DNA of 64,000 bases from Bacillota bacterium (GTDB taxonomy: Bacteria; Bacillota; Dethiobacteria; Dethiobacterales; Dethiobacteraceae). The notes below the pieces were generated by a model. The model was not told the DNA's origin and made no database searches. It was given only the letters and a program-made list of their open reading frames with translations. Position numbers and translations under genes: made by a program. Of this stretch, positions 8,058-17,453 are shown in pieces. The DNA lies in the NCBI GenBank assembly GCA_012521405.1, contig JAAYMK010000050.1, forward strand, positions 1 through 64,000. The letters are read 5' to 3'. Position 1 is the stretch's first letter. Each line of letters begins with the position of its first letter.

Positions 8058-9316
8058 GCTTGACTTTTTATGGCACCTTCTCTTTCCAGACGCGCTAAAA
8101 TTTCCGCCAGCGCCAGTTTTTGATGCTCGTAAGTTAAACCTCCCTGCATATAGACCTCATAAGGCGGGCGGATGGGAGCATCAGCGGTAAATTCGGAGCT
8201 GGCACCTTGAATAAAAGTGCCTGCCGCCATGATCACCTCATCTTTATAGCCAACCATGGGCGCTGCCTGGGGGGTAACATAACTGTCTATGGGTGAGGCG
8301 GCCTGCACCGCTTCGCAAAAACTTTGCAGAAGTTTAGCATCCCCTAAACGAATGGCTTGGACAATGTCACCCCGTTTTTCATGCGGTTTAGGATCCACAT
8401 AAAAACCTGTCCGAGCAAAGAGAGCAGCTGCCAAAACCATACCTTTTAAAGCTTGCCCAACTTGGTGCGGAGCCAAAAACAGGCCTTGATAATACTGGCG
8501 TTTATAAATACCCATGGCACCAATGTCTGCGCCAAGACCGGGAGCCGTTAAGCGCCAGGCTGCTTTTTCCACCAAATCGGCACGGCCCACCACATAGCCG
8601 CCACCGGGCGCAATTCCCGCCCCGGGGTTTTTAGTTAAAGAGCCGGCAATTAAATCGGCACCAACGTGGCAGGGTTCCTGCTCCTGCACAAACTCACCAT
8701 AACAATTGTCAACAAAAATGATAGTTTCCGGCTGCCTCTTTTTGACGGCTGCCACCAGTTTTTCAATATCCTCACAAAGTAAAGCACGCCTGTGGGCGTA
8801 ACCGCGTGAACGCTGTATCAGTGCTACCGTTGTTTTTTCCGCCAGCAGTTTATCTAAGAGCTTTTCCTCAATTCCTTCAGTAAAATCGGCTTCAGCGTAC
8901 TCAATATTTAAATCGGGTAAACTGCCAAAGGGCTTTATTTCTGCTATGCCCAAAACTTTTTGCAGTGTATCATACGGTCTCCCGGTTAAACTCACCAAAC
9001 GATCACCAGGTTTTAAAATGCCATATAACGCACAGGCAATGGCATGCGTTCCCGAAACAAATTGGGGCCGCACCAAACCTGCTTCTCCCCCGAAAACTTC
9101 CGCATAGAGGCTGTCTAATTTTTCGCGTCCCAGATCGTTATAACCATAACCGGTAGATTCAGTAAAGCAAGTTTCATCAATATGTAATTTACGGAAAGCA
9201 TTAAGTACGCGACCCTGGTTATAAAGGGCAGTTTGCTCAATTTGTTTGAAAAGCGGTTGTAATTCAGTTTCTACTTGTTCAATAAGTGCCAATTGTGATT
9301 TTATTTGCTTAAGCAT
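8054..9316 (-). CDS. ynbB: YnbB-like PLP enzyme (methionine gamma-lyase family / aluminium-resistance family)
   Basis: A 420-residue fold-type I PLP-dependent enzyme of the Alum_res family, annotated by homology as cystathionine/methionine lyase-like; its true substrate is unsettled. The substrate-pocket Gly-rich stretch SGTHAIACAL lies near residue 89, the aspartate contacting the PLP ring in FVDNCYGEF (about 200) and the Schiff-base Lys in GSLTKNPGAGIAPGGG (about 227). One base separates it from hflX upstream, matching the Bacillus hflX(ynbA)-ynbB order, so it is almost certainly in that operon. ATG start. Confidence 0.88.
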   Translation of the reverse strand: MLKQIKSQLALIEQVETELQPLFKQIEQTALYNQGRVLNAFRKLHIDETCFTESTGYGYNDLGREKLDSLYAEVFGGEAGLVRPQFVSGTHAIACALYGILKPGDRLVSLTGRPYDTLQKVLGIAEIKPFGSLPDLNIEYAEADFTEGIEEKLLDKLLAEKTTVALIQRSRGYAHRRALLCEDIEKLVAAVKKRQPETIIFVDNCYGEFVQEQEPCHVGADLIAGSLTKNPGAGIAPGGGYVVGRADLVEKAAWRLTAPGLGADIGAMGIYKRQYYQGLFLAPHQVGQALKGMVLAAALFARTGFYVDPKPHEKRGDIVQAIRLGDAKLLQSFCEAVQAASPIDSYVTPQAAPMVGYKDEVIMAAGTFIQGASSEFTADAPIRPPYEVYMQGGLTYEHQKLALAEILARLEREGAIKSQA

Positions 9317-9317
9317 T

Positions 9318-10565
9318 TTATGTTCTCCCTTGTTTAAGTTGATGCTGAATTTTTTTTGCCCATACCCGTGGAAGTACGGCTTCAGCCCGAATGCCTTGGG
9401 GCAAGTATTCTTCTTTTTCTAGTTTGCCAAACTGTCTTATTACATGTAAAAGCTGGGCTTGGGCAAAAGGGATAAAAAATTCTTGTCGTTCATGCTCTTG
9501 ATGTAACATAGTTTCAATTTTCGCCAGCAATGTGTCCAGACCTTTTCCCTTTAGTGCTGAAATGGCAACATAGTCAGGTGCTTGCTGGGTAAGTTGAAAA
9601 TTTTCATGGGCTTGAGGCAGGTCCATCTTATTAAAAACAACTAGCTGCGGTAAATGCTGTGCTTCCAACTGGTTGAGAATGGCCTGTACAGCAGACATTT
9701 GTCGTTGTGCCTGGGGATGAGCTGTATCCACCACATGCAAAAGTAAATCGGCCTCCAGCACTTCCTCCAAAGTAGCGCGAAAAGCGGCAACCAGATGATG
9801 TGGTAGTTTCTGAATAAAGCCCACCGTATCAGTTAATAAAAACATGCCGCCATGGGGCAGTTGTACCTGGCGCGTTGTCGGGTCTAAAGTGGCAAAAAGC
9901 TTGTCTTCGGCCAAAACACCGGCATCCGTTAAAGCATTTAAAAGGGTTGATTTGCCGGCATTGGTATAGCCCACCATGGTCACGATGGGCAGGGGGATAT
10001 TTTGTCTTGATTTGCGGTGCAGTTGGCGTGTTTTTTTCACCTGTTCAATTTCTTTATTTAAATCAGCAATACGTTTGCGCAAACGGCGGCGGTCAACTTC
10101 CAACTTAGTTTCACCCGGTCCCCGGGTACCGATGCCGCCTCCTAAACGGGAAAGTTCACTTCCCCTTCCCGTTAAACGGGGCAATAAATAATTTAATTGC
10201 GCCAACTCCACTTGCAGTTTTCCTTCCCGCGTACGGGCGCGCTGAGCAAAGATGTCTAAAATTAAAGCCGTCCTGTCCACAACCCGCACCTCTAAAGCGG
10301 CTTCCAAATTTCTAATTTGTGACGGCGATAGTTCATCATTAAAAATGACCAGATCTGCAGATGTTTCCTCCACGATAATTTTAATTTCTTCAAGTTTGCC
10401 TTTGCCGACATAATAGGCAGTATCCGGGCGCTCCCTTTTTTGCACAACTTCTGCCACGGCTTCAGCTCCTGCCGTTTCAGTCAGTTGTGCCAATTCCTGC
10501 ATGGTTTCGTCAATATCCCATGGTGAGTTCGGTGTATCTATGCCCACTAAGACTGCTTTTTCCAT
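9318..10565 (-). CDS. hflX: Ribosome-associated GTPase HflX
   Basis: GTPase that binds 50S subunits and splits or rescues stalled ribosomes. The 415-residue protein has the N-terminal HflX domain, the conserved GGIGTRGPGETKLE (about 180), then the G domain with G1 GYTNAGKSTL (about 215), G3 DTVGF (about 260) and G4 NKMD (about 335). The start is the ATG at 10565 (MEKAVLVGID), behind AGAAAGGAAGG. A longer in-frame N-terminus exists, but it would run back through an inverted repeat and into spoVK, so it is rejected. The ribosome-binding site lies in the 3' arm of the repeat at 10572-10610, which may control translation. Confidence 0.95.
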   Translation of the reverse strand: MEKAVLVGIDTPNSPWDIDETMQELAQLTETAGAEAVAEVVQKRERPDTAYYVGKGKLEEIKIIVEETSADLVIFNDELSPSQIRNLEAALEVRVVDRTALILDIFAQRARTREGKLQVELAQLNYLLPRLTGRGSELSRLGGGIGTRGPGETKLEVDRRRLRKRIADLNKEIEQVKKTRQLHRKSRQNIPLPIVTMVGYTNAGKSTLLNALTDAGVLAEDKLFATLDPTTRQVQLPHGGMFLLTDTVGFIQKLPHHLVAAFRATLEEVLEADLLLHVVDTAHPQAQRQMSAVQAILNQLEAQHLPQLVVFNKMDLPQAHENFQLTQQAPDYVAISALKGKGLDTLLAKIETMLHQEHERQEFFIPFAQAQLLHVIRQFGKLEKEEYLPQGIRAEAVLPRVWAKKIQHQLKQGRT

Positions 10566-10571
10566 AAATAA

Positions 10572-10610
10572 AACCTTCCTTTCTGCAACATTGTAACAGA
10601 AAGGAAGGTT
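10572..10610 (-). promoter_or_regulatory. Inverted repeat that contains the hflX ribosome-binding site
   Basis: A perfect 14-bp inverted repeat (AACCTTCCTTTCTG at 10572-10585 and its complement at 10597-10610) has an 11-base loop. In minus-strand RNA the 3' arm is CAGAAAGGAAGGTT, which holds the hflX Shine-Dalgarno, followed by TTTATTT and the ATG. It can act as a terminator after spoVK and as a structure hiding the RBS. Confidence 0.65.
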
Positions 10611-10665
10611 CTCGGCAAACTCTGAAAAATTAACTCTATCCCAAGTCTTGCTCGTCATCACTAAT

Positions 10666-11691
10666 TTATTGTCTGAGGGAAAGCGGCAAGACATTATCAG
10701 TCAAACCGGTTTCTTCTATTTCTTTTTCTTCAAAGTCTTCCCGCAAAAGTAGCATTAAATCATTGCGGCTATAAATTTGTTGCTGTACCAGGCGCAGCGC
10801 TTGCCGGCGGATGGCTCTTTCAATTAAGTTGCGGACCAGGCGGGCATTGCTGAAATTGGTTCTGTTGGTTTCCAACTGTGCTTGCAGATATGTGCGCAGG
10901 TATTCCTTGGCGCCCAGGGATAATTTATATTGCCGTTCCCGCACCATCAGAGCCGCTATTTCTAAAAGTTCTTCCTTTGTATAATCGGGAAAGTGTAGAT
11001 GAATCGGAAAACGTGAACGTAAACCGGGATTAGTGCGTAGAAATTTTTCCATTTCTTGCTCATAACCGGCTAAAATAATAATAATTTCATTTTTATGATC
11101 TTCCATGGCTTTCACAAGGGTATCAATGGCCTCTTTGCCGAAATCTTTTTCCCCGCCGCGGGCTAAAGAATAAGCTTCGTCAATAAAAAGAATGCCGCCC
11201 ATGGCCTTTTTAATTTGTTCTCTACATTTTTGTGCCGTATGACCAATAAATTCGCCTACTAAATCGGCCCGTTCCACTTCCAATAAATGCCCTTTAGGCA
11301 GAACTTTTAATTCAGCCAGCATTTTGCCTAAAATTCTGGCAACTGTTGTTTTTCCCGTGCCGGGGTTGCCCTTAAAAATCATATGTAAAACCAAGTTTTC
11401 ACTTTTAAGCTGGTAACGCTGACGGCGGCGGCAGATTTCAACATAGGCCATAATCTCTTTCACTAACTCTTTTACTTTTGCTAAACCAATCATGCTGTCC
11501 AGTTCTGCCGTCAATTCCTGCAATCTATCTTTATCTTTCGTTTCTGGACTAAAGCCGGAATCTTGTTTAGATAATTGTTTTTTCGTGGCTTTATGGTCGT
11601 TAATTGGTTCAGGCGTTAAAAAACCCCGGCTTTGCTTAAGGCGGTTGTTTTCAAACCTGAAGGTTAAACTAAACCGGGTTTTCTGTTTCAT
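10666..11691 (-). CDS. spoVK: Stage V sporulation protein K-like AAA ATPase (CbbX/CfxQ family)
   Basis: A 341-residue AAA+ protein needed late in sporulation in Bacillus; its exact substrate is not established. A charged, low-complexity N-terminus (1-60) precedes the AAA domain with Walker A GNPGTGKTT (about 110), FIDEAYSLARGG (Walker B, about 172) and the arginine region PGLRSRFP (about 230). The N-terminal extension makes it slightly longer than typical SpoVK. The ATG follows GGGAG. The gene lies between hfq and hflX as in Bacillus. A TATAAT-like element about 20 bases upstream may be its own promoter. Confidence 0.88.
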   Translation of the reverse strand: MKQKTRFSLTFRFENNRLKQSRGFLTPEPINDHKATKKQLSKQDSGFSPETKDKDRLQELTAELDSMIGLAKVKELVKEIMAYVEICRRRQRYQLKSENLVLHMIFKGNPGTGKTTVARILGKMLAELKVLPKGHLLEVERADLVGEFIGHTAQKCREQIKKAMGGILFIDEAYSLARGGEKDFGKEAIDTLVKAMEDHKNEIIIILAGYEQEMEKFLRTNPGLRSRFPIHLHFPDYTKEELLEIAALMVRERQYKLSLGAKEYLRTYLQAQLETNRTNFSNARLVRNLIERAIRRQALRLVQQQIYSRNDLMLLLREDFEEKEIEETGLTDNVLPLSLRQ

Positions 11692-11789
11692 ATGCTCCCT
11701 CCCATAAATCTATTATATGCATACGGTTGTTTTGGGTTACCGGAAACGACTTGTTTTGCGCTAAACTTTCCTTTGCCTTGCTTTTTGAA

Positions 11790-11830
11790 AAAGAAAACGG
11801 GCTGACTTTGCAAGACAGCCCGTTTTCTTT
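11790..11830 (-). terminator. hfq terminator
   Basis: A 15-bp stem (AAAGAAAACGGGCTG / CAGCCCGTTTTCTTT) lies just past the hfq stop codon. Its minus-strand 3' arm ends in T-rich sequence. It separates hfq from spoVK. Confidence 0.8.
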
Positions 11831-11849
11831 TTACCTATATGTATAAACA

Positions 11850-12083
11850 CTATTCTGCCGGCTGATTTAAATTAAGATTACGGAAAGGAACAATGGTGGA
11901 CACAGCATGCTTATAAACCAGTTGTTGTTTGTTATCTACATTCAGCAGGATGGTAAAGTTGTCAAAACTGCGGACCGTTCCTTTAATCTGGTATCCATTA
12001 ATCAAATAAACTGTTAGCATCATTTCTTCTTTACGTGCCGTATTCAGGAAATTATCCTGCAAGTTTACAGTAGATTTGTTCAC
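11850..12083 (-). CDS. hfq: RNA chaperone Hfq
   Basis: Hexameric Sm-like protein that binds small RNAs and A-rich or U-rich RNA. The 77-residue protein has both Sm motifs: the Sm1 region [18 protein letters not shown] and the Sm2 region [10 protein letters not shown]. Start is GTG behind GGAGGAG. It follows miaA, as in many bacteria, and has its own terminator downstream. Confidence 0.96.
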   Translation of the reverse strand: MNKSTVNLQDNFLNTARKEEMMLTVYLINGYQIKGTVRSFDNFTILLNVDNKQQLVYKHAVSTIVPFRNLNLNQPAE

Positions 12084-12122
12084 GCCAAACTCCTCCAGTG
12101 CTAGGTTATGCTATATTATTCT

Positions 12123-13055
12123 CTACCTGGGGAAAATATCCTGCAAATAGGTAGAAATTTTTTCCGATATCTCATCCAGATTACGATATTGCTCTAAATC
12201 CAGCCAGATCATTTCTTCTTTGCGAAACCAGGTCAGCTGCCTTTTGGCAAAACGTCTTGTATCCCTTTTAATCAGCCTGATTGCTTCCTCAAGGCTGATT
12301 TGCTTTTGCAAAAAGGCGACAATTTGCTTGTAGCCTAGGCTTTGCAGTGCTTTGGCTTGCGGAGATGTTCCTTGCGCCAAAATTTGCTTTACTTCTTCAA
12401 CTAAGCCGGCGGCTATCATGGCATCGACCCGTTCTTCTATACGCCGGTACAATATTGGGCGTGGCCGTGTCAAACAAAATGAAATTGTATCATAAACCGG
12501 CCGGCGGGGAGTATTTTCCGCTTGTTGGGAAATGGGTGTTTTGCTCTGTAAATATACTTCAAGGGCGCGGATGACACGCCTGAGATCATTGGGGTGGAGT
12601 TTTTTTGCCGTTTGCGGGTCAACTTTTGCCAATTTGGCATGTAAAACTTCCGGACCTTCGCTGGCGGCTATTTTTTGTAATTTTTTTCTTAACTCTTTGT
12701 TGATGCCGTATTCTGTAAAGGCAAAGCCGCGTACTAGCGCCCGGATATAAAGACCGGTGCCGCCCACCAAAAGTGGCAGCTTTCCCCGTCGATGAATATC
12801 ATTAATGGCGCGTGTGGCGTCGCGTTGAAAATCAGCCACGGTATAATTCTCTTCAGGATCTACTATATCCAGCAGGTGGTGGGGCACCTGCGCCCGCTCT
12901 TCCGCTGTTGGTTTGGCGGAACCAATATCTAGACCGCGGTATACTTGAACTGAATCGGCGGAAACTATTTCCCCGTTAATCTTTTTTGCCAGATGTAAAG
13001 CAACTGCTGATTTTCCCACGGCGGTCGGACCGGCAATAACGATTAATTTTTGCAC
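12123..13055 (-). CDS. miaA: tRNA dimethylallyltransferase
   Basis: Adds a dimethylallyl group to A37 of tRNAs that read UNN codons. The 310-residue protein has the P-loop AGPTAVGKSA at the N-terminus, SADSVQVYRGLDIGSAKP (about 34-50) and GGTGLYIRAL (about 98). Start is GTG behind GGGAGG, two bases after the mutL stop. MiaB, which thiomethylates the same nucleotide, lies upstream in the same run of genes. Confidence 0.96.
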   Translation of the reverse strand: MQKLIVIAGPTAVGKSAVALHLAKKINGEIVSADSVQVYRGLDIGSAKPTAEERAQVPHHLLDIVDPEENYTVADFQRDATRAINDIHRRGKLPLLVGGTGLYIRALVRGFAFTEYGINKELRKKLQKIAASEGPEVLHAKLAKVDPQTAKKLHPNDLRRVIRALEVYLQSKTPISQQAENTPRRPVYDTISFCLTRPRPILYRRIEERVDAMIAAGLVEEVKQILAQGTSPQAKALQSLGYKQIVAFLQKQISLEEAIRLIKRDTRRFAKRQLTWFRKEEMIWLDLEQYRNLDEISEKISTYLQDIFPR

Positions 13056-13057
13056 CC

Positions 13058-14854
13058 TTAAGCCCTCCCGAAATTTTTTGCGATGGTATCTTTAGTTAAG
13101 ACCATTACTGTGGGCCGTCCGTGGGGGCAGGTAAAAGGTTGGGAGGTTTGTGCCAGGTTATTGAGCAAGGCAACCATCTCGGAAAGCTCCAGGGTCTGGT
13201 TGGCTTTGATGGCTGCTTTACAAGACATCATTTGCATGGTTTTTTCAAAAAGATTAATTTTTTCTTCAGTTTTCGCCTGCTCCAGCAAATCCAGCAGTTC
13301 TTCCTGTTTAAGGGAGGTTTTGTAAAAGATGGGAACTGAGCGGAGGATAAATGTATTATTACCAAATGTTTCAAAATTTAATCCTAAACTGGCGAATAAT
13401 TTAAGTGACTCCTCCATCACGGCAGCCGCTTGGACATCAAGTTCATAGGTCTGCGGGATAATTTCCTGTACAGGCAAATCACCGTGAGAAAGATCTTTTT
13501 TTAGTAAATCATAAAGAATTCTTTCATGGGCAGCATGCTGATCAATGAGGTATAAATCCTCCTTTTCCGATTGTGCCAAAATATAGGTACGACAATATTG
13601 TCCCAGCACATGCAAAACCGGAAAAGGCTTGCTTGCCTCCTTTTCCTCCCATACCACCGGAATGGTGGCCGGTTCTTTTGTGGCTGCTTCCGATGGTACT
13701 ACAGTTTCTTGCCGGTAACCCCCGGAAGGACGGTCAAAAATGACGGGTATAGCTTTTCTTGTGGGAGGTGAGGGCTGTGGCGGCAGGCCGTAATCATGTA
13801 AAGATAAATTCACAGTACTATCTTGGGGTATAAGCCTGCCGGCGTCACGTATTTCTCCGATTAAGGAAGCTTGTGTCAATGCCGATTTAACGCCGGAAAG
13901 AACTTGGCGGTATAAATCCCGTTCATGTGAAAAACGAACTTCTCTTTTCGTGGGGTGAACGTTGACATCAACTTCTTCCGGATTAATCTGCAGAAAAATA
14001 ATGACTACGGGAAAACGGTTGCGGGGCAGCAAAGTATGGTAAGCTGTCTGTACCGCATCGGAAATGAGCGGTGAGCGGATTGGTCTTTTGTTGACAAAGA
14101 TAAACTGTAAGTTGCGATTGGCCCGGCAGAGTGAGGGCTTGGAGACAAAACCATGCAGTGATACCAAAGAACCTTCCCACTTCAGGGGCAGCAGCTGGCG
14201 CAGATTCTGTCGTCCTAAAATCAAGGCGGCCGTCTCCTCCAGATCACCGTTACCGCTTGTTACCAGTTTGGTTTTTCCCTCCACGCACAAATGAAAAGCT
14301 ACATCTGGTCGTGCCAGTGCCAAGCGCTGAACGGTATCGGTAATCCTGGCAGTTTCTGCACCGGTACTTTTTAAAAATTTGCGGCGTGCCGGCGTATTGA
14401 AAAATAAATCTTCCACTTTAACTTCAGTTCCTACCGGGCTGCCTGCTTCCTGTTGTTTCACTACTTGTCCGCCCTCGGCAACTATTTCCGTGCCCAATAT
14501 ATCTTCCGGGCGGCGCGTAACCATGCGGAAACGGCTGACGGCGGCAATACTGGGTAAAGCTTCTCCCCGAAAACCCATGGTTAAAATAGCGGCTAAATCT
14601 TCCGCTGACCGTATTTTACTGGTGGCATGCCGCTCCAAGGCTAAGAGGGCATCTTCCGCAGACATACCGCTGCCGTTGTCTACCACCCGGATCATTTCCA
14701 AGCCGCCGCCACTGATCTGAATATCAATGTGCGTAGCCCCGGCATCCAAGGCATTTTCACTCAATTCTTTCACCACGGCGGCCGGCCGTTCCACTACTTC
14801 ACCGGCGGCTATTTTATTGGCAGTGTGCAGATCGAGAATTTTAATTTTCCCCAT
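13058..14854 (-). CDS. mutL: DNA mismatch repair protein MutL
   Basis: Links MutS recognition to strand removal. The 598-residue protein has a GHKL ATPase domain with AAGEVVERP, ELSENALDAGAT, DNGSGM and GFRGEAL (first 100 residues). A linker follows (about 340-420), then a C-terminal dimer/endonuclease domain with the DQHAAHERI metal motif (about 440) and CPHGRPT near the end. The endonuclease motif is that of organisms lacking MutH. It overlaps mutS by 14 bases and is two bases from miaA, an operon arrangement. Confidence 0.96.
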   Translation of the reverse strand: MGKIKILDLHTANKIAAGEVVERPAAVVKELSENALDAGATHIDIQISGGGLEMIRVVDNGSGMSAEDALLALERHATSKIRSAEDLAAILTMGFRGEALPSIAAVSRFRMVTRRPEDILGTEIVAEGGQVVKQQEAGSPVGTEVKVEDLFFNTPARRKFLKSTGAETARITDTVQRLALARPDVAFHLCVEGKTKLVTSGNGDLEETAALILGRQNLRQLLPLKWEGSLVSLHGFVSKPSLCRANRNLQFIFVNKRPIRSPLISDAVQTAYHTLLPRNRFPVVIIFLQINPEEVDVNVHPTKREVRFSHERDLYRQVLSGVKSALTQASLIGEIRDAGRLIPQDSTVNLSLHDYGLPPQPSPPTRKAIPVIFDRPSGGYRQETVVPSEAATKEPATIPVVWEEKEASKPFPVLHVLGQYCRTYILAQSEKEDLYLIDQHAAHERILYDLLKKDLSHGDLPVQEIIPQTYELDVQAAAVMEESLKLFASLGLNFETFGNNTFILRSVPIFYKTSLKQEELLDLLEQAKTEEKINLFEKTMQMMSCKAAIKANQTLELSEMVALLNNLAQTSQPFTCPHGRPTVMVLTKDTIAKNFGRA

Positions 14855-17453
14855 GCTGATTCTCCTTTTGCCAGGCTTGCTGTAGCTTGTATAGAAGTTG
14901 CATGGCCTCCAGCGGTGTGGTGGTTAAAATGTCGGTGTTTTCCAGTTCCGCCAGTGCTTCCATAAAGTCCGTGCCCGGCGTAAAAAGTTGCAGTTGCACA
15001 GCTTCTTTCTGTGTGGCAGCAATTTCTTTTTGCGCCTTTTTATTTTCTTCAAGCAAGGCCAAAATTTCTTCCGCCCGGGAAAGTACTCTGCGGGGCAAAC
15101 CTGCCAAGCGTGCCACCTGGAGCCCATAGCTATGATCAACACTGCCGGGGATCACTTTATGCAAAAAGATAATTTCATCGCCTTGTTCTTTTACCGCTGT
15201 AGCCAAATTTTTTATTCCTTTATATTTGTCTGCCAAAGCGGCCAGCTCGTGAAAATGCGTGGCAAACATGGTCCGGGCTTTAATTTTGGTGTAAAGATAT
15301 TCAATGACCGCCTGGGCAATGCTGATACCGTCAAAGGTGCTTGTTCCCCGCCCTACTTCGTCTAAAATAACTAAACTTTTTTTGGTGGCCCGCTCCAAGA
15401 TATGAGCAACCTCGCTCATTTCCACCATAAAGGTGCTGAGCCCGCCCACTAAATCATCGGCGGCACCAATGCGGGTGAAAATGCGATCAACAATGCCTAT
15501 TTTAGCTTTACGTGCCGGCACGAAACTGCCCATTTGTGCCATAAGGACAATGAGGGCGGTTTGTCGCATATAGGTGGATTTACCGGCCATATTAGGACCT
15601 GTGATGAGCAGAATTTGCTGCGCTTCTGTATCCAGGTAAGTATCATTGGGTACAAAGAGGCGGTCCCGTATCACCCGTTCCACCACCGGATGGCGTCCCT
15701 CTTCAATCTCAATTATACTTTCGTCATTGACTTCCGGCCTGACATAGCGGTATTCGCAAGCCACCCGGGCCAGGGACTGGAAAACATCTAGCTGGGCCAA
15801 GACGGCGGCGGCTTTTTGAATTTCACCGGTACGTTTAGCCACCAGTTGACGTATTTCTAAAAACAGCTCATATTCAAGGGCACAAATTTTTTCTTCTGCC
15901 GTTAAAACTGTGTTTTCAAAATCCTTTAGTTCCTGGGTAATAAAGCGTTCCGCATTGGCCAGAGTTTGTTTGCGAATATAATGCTCGGGCACCAAAGGCA
16001 GGTTTACGCGGGACACCTCAATATAGTAGCCAAAAACCTTGTTATAACCGACTTTGAGCGATTTAATGCCGGTTTTTTCCCTTTCCCTTTCCTGAATTTG
16101 CAGAATTTCTTGACGACCGTGGCGACGGATATGACGCAGGCGATCAAGTTCAGCATTAAATCCGTCCCGTAAAAGATTGCCCTCGCGCAGGGTTAGGGGT
16201 GGGTCATCGGCGATGGCTGCTGCCAAATATGACGTTAAATCTGATAAATCCGGGATGCTTTGCGCCAGAGACTGCAGACGCGGCCCACCCTTTAAAGCAG
16301 TTTCTTTGATTTGGGGCAGTATTTCCAAGGTTGTACGCAAAGAGACCAGATCCCTGGCATGGGCTTTTTCACAGTGCACACGACTTAAAAGCCGTTCTAA
16401 ATCATACACCCCATGAAGCAATTCTGACAGTTGGGTCAAAAGAGGCAAATTTTTTGTTAATTCTTCCACCGCATCCAGGCGTTTATTAATCTCTTCCACG
16501 TCTAGAAGCGGCTGTTCCAGCCAGCGTTTTAAAAGACGTCCCCCCAATGCCGTGCGTGTTTTATCCAGCACCCATAAAAGGGAACCATATCTTTCTTCAG
16601 TGCGAATAGTACGCACCAGTTCCAAATTCCGGCGCGTAGATGCATCTAAAACCATATAACCGTCCGGATGATAAATTTCAGGTTTATGTAAATGTTCCAG
16701 ACGATTCTGCTGTGTTTCATGTAAATAAGCAACGGCTGCACCTGCAGCCGCTACCGCAAAAGGCAAATCAGCACAGCCTAAAGCCTGTAAGTTGGCAACT
16801 TCAAATTGAGTTTGCAAGACATTTTGTGCCTGCGGCAAAGAAAATTTCTGCTCCGCATAAGGGTTAACCACCACACGCTTGTGAAGACGCTGCAAAGCAC
16901 TTGTTAATATTTCCTTGTTTTTGGCGTTTTCATTGACAATGATTTCGGCAGGCTGCAGGCGCGAAAGTTCATCGCTTAGGAAACGACCATAAGCTTTGCC
17001 CCTGGTTTGCGTGACGGAAAATTCGCCGGTAGAAACGTCAACGGCAGCCAGACCGAGACCTCCCCGGCCAAAATAAACAGATACCAAGTAATTATTAGTT
17101 TTTTCATCTAAAAGGGTAGTTTCCGTCACTGTACCGGGGGTAATAACTTGGACAATTTCGCGTTTGACAATACCTTTTGCCGTTTTAGGGTCTTCCACCT
17201 GCTCACAAATTGCTACCTTATAGCCTTTTTCAATGAGGCGTCCTAGATAAGTATTAAGAGCATGGTAAGGAAAACCTGCCAAAGGAACATTTTTATCACG
17301 TGAGGTTAAAGCTATCTCCAGTTCACGGGCACCGATTTCGGCATCTTCAAAAAACAGCTCATAAAAGTCGCCCACACGAAACAAGAGAATCTTGTCTTTA
17401 TTCTTTGCTTTAATTTCCTTATACTGCCGAATCATCGGTGTATCTTTAGTCAA
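14841..17453 (-). CDS. mutS: DNA mismatch repair protein MutS
   Basis: Recognises mismatches and small loops. The 870-residue protein has the mismatch-binding Phe-x-Glu in GDFYELFF (about 28), connector, lever and clamp domains, and the ATPase with Walker A TGPNMAGKST (about 620), DEVGRGTSTFDG (about 695) and the His loop TMFATHFHEL. Start is TTG behind GGAGG at seven bases; the first in-frame ATG six codons later lacks an RBS. It overlaps miaB by eight bases, so miaB, mutS, mutL, miaA and hfq look like one transcript. Confidence 0.96.
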   Translation of the reverse strand: MTKDTPMIRQYKEIKAKNKDKILLFRVGDFYELFFEDAEIGARELEIALTSRDKNVPLAGFPYHALNTYLGRLIEKGYKVAICEQVEDPKTAKGIVKREIVQVITPGTVTETTLLDEKTNNYLVSVYFGRGGLGLAAVDVSTGEFSVTQTRGKAYGRFLSDELSRLQPAEIIVNENAKNKEILTSALQRLHKRVVVNPYAEQKFSLPQAQNVLQTQFEVANLQALGCADLPFAVAAAGAAVAYLHETQQNRLEHLHKPEIYHPDGYMVLDASTRRNLELVRTIRTEERYGSLLWVLDKTRTALGGRLLKRWLEQPLLDVEEINKRLDAVEELTKNLPLLTQLSELLHGVYDLERLLSRVHCEKAHARDLVSLRTTLEILPQIKETALKGGPRLQSLAQSIPDLSDLTSYLAAAIADDPPLTLREGNLLRDGFNAELDRLRHIRRHGRQEILQIQEREREKTGIKSLKVGYNKVFGYYIEVSRVNLPLVPEHYIRKQTLANAERFITQELKDFENTVLTAEEKICALEYELFLEIRQLVAKRTGEIQKAAAVLAQLDVFQSLARVACEYRYVRPEVNDESIIEIEEGRHPVVERVIRDRLFVPNDTYLDTEAQQILLITGPNMAGKSTYMRQTALIVLMAQMGSFVPARKAKIGIVDRIFTRIGAADDLVGGLSTFMVEMSEVAHILERATKKSLVILDEVGRGTSTFDGISIAQAVIEYLYTKIKARTMFATHFHELAALADKYKGIKNLATAVKEQGDEIIFLHKVIPGSVDHSYGLQVARLAGLPRRVLSRAEEILALLEENKKAQKEIAATQKEAVQLQLFTPGTDFMEALAELENTDILTTTPLEAMQLLYKLQQAWQKENQHGEN

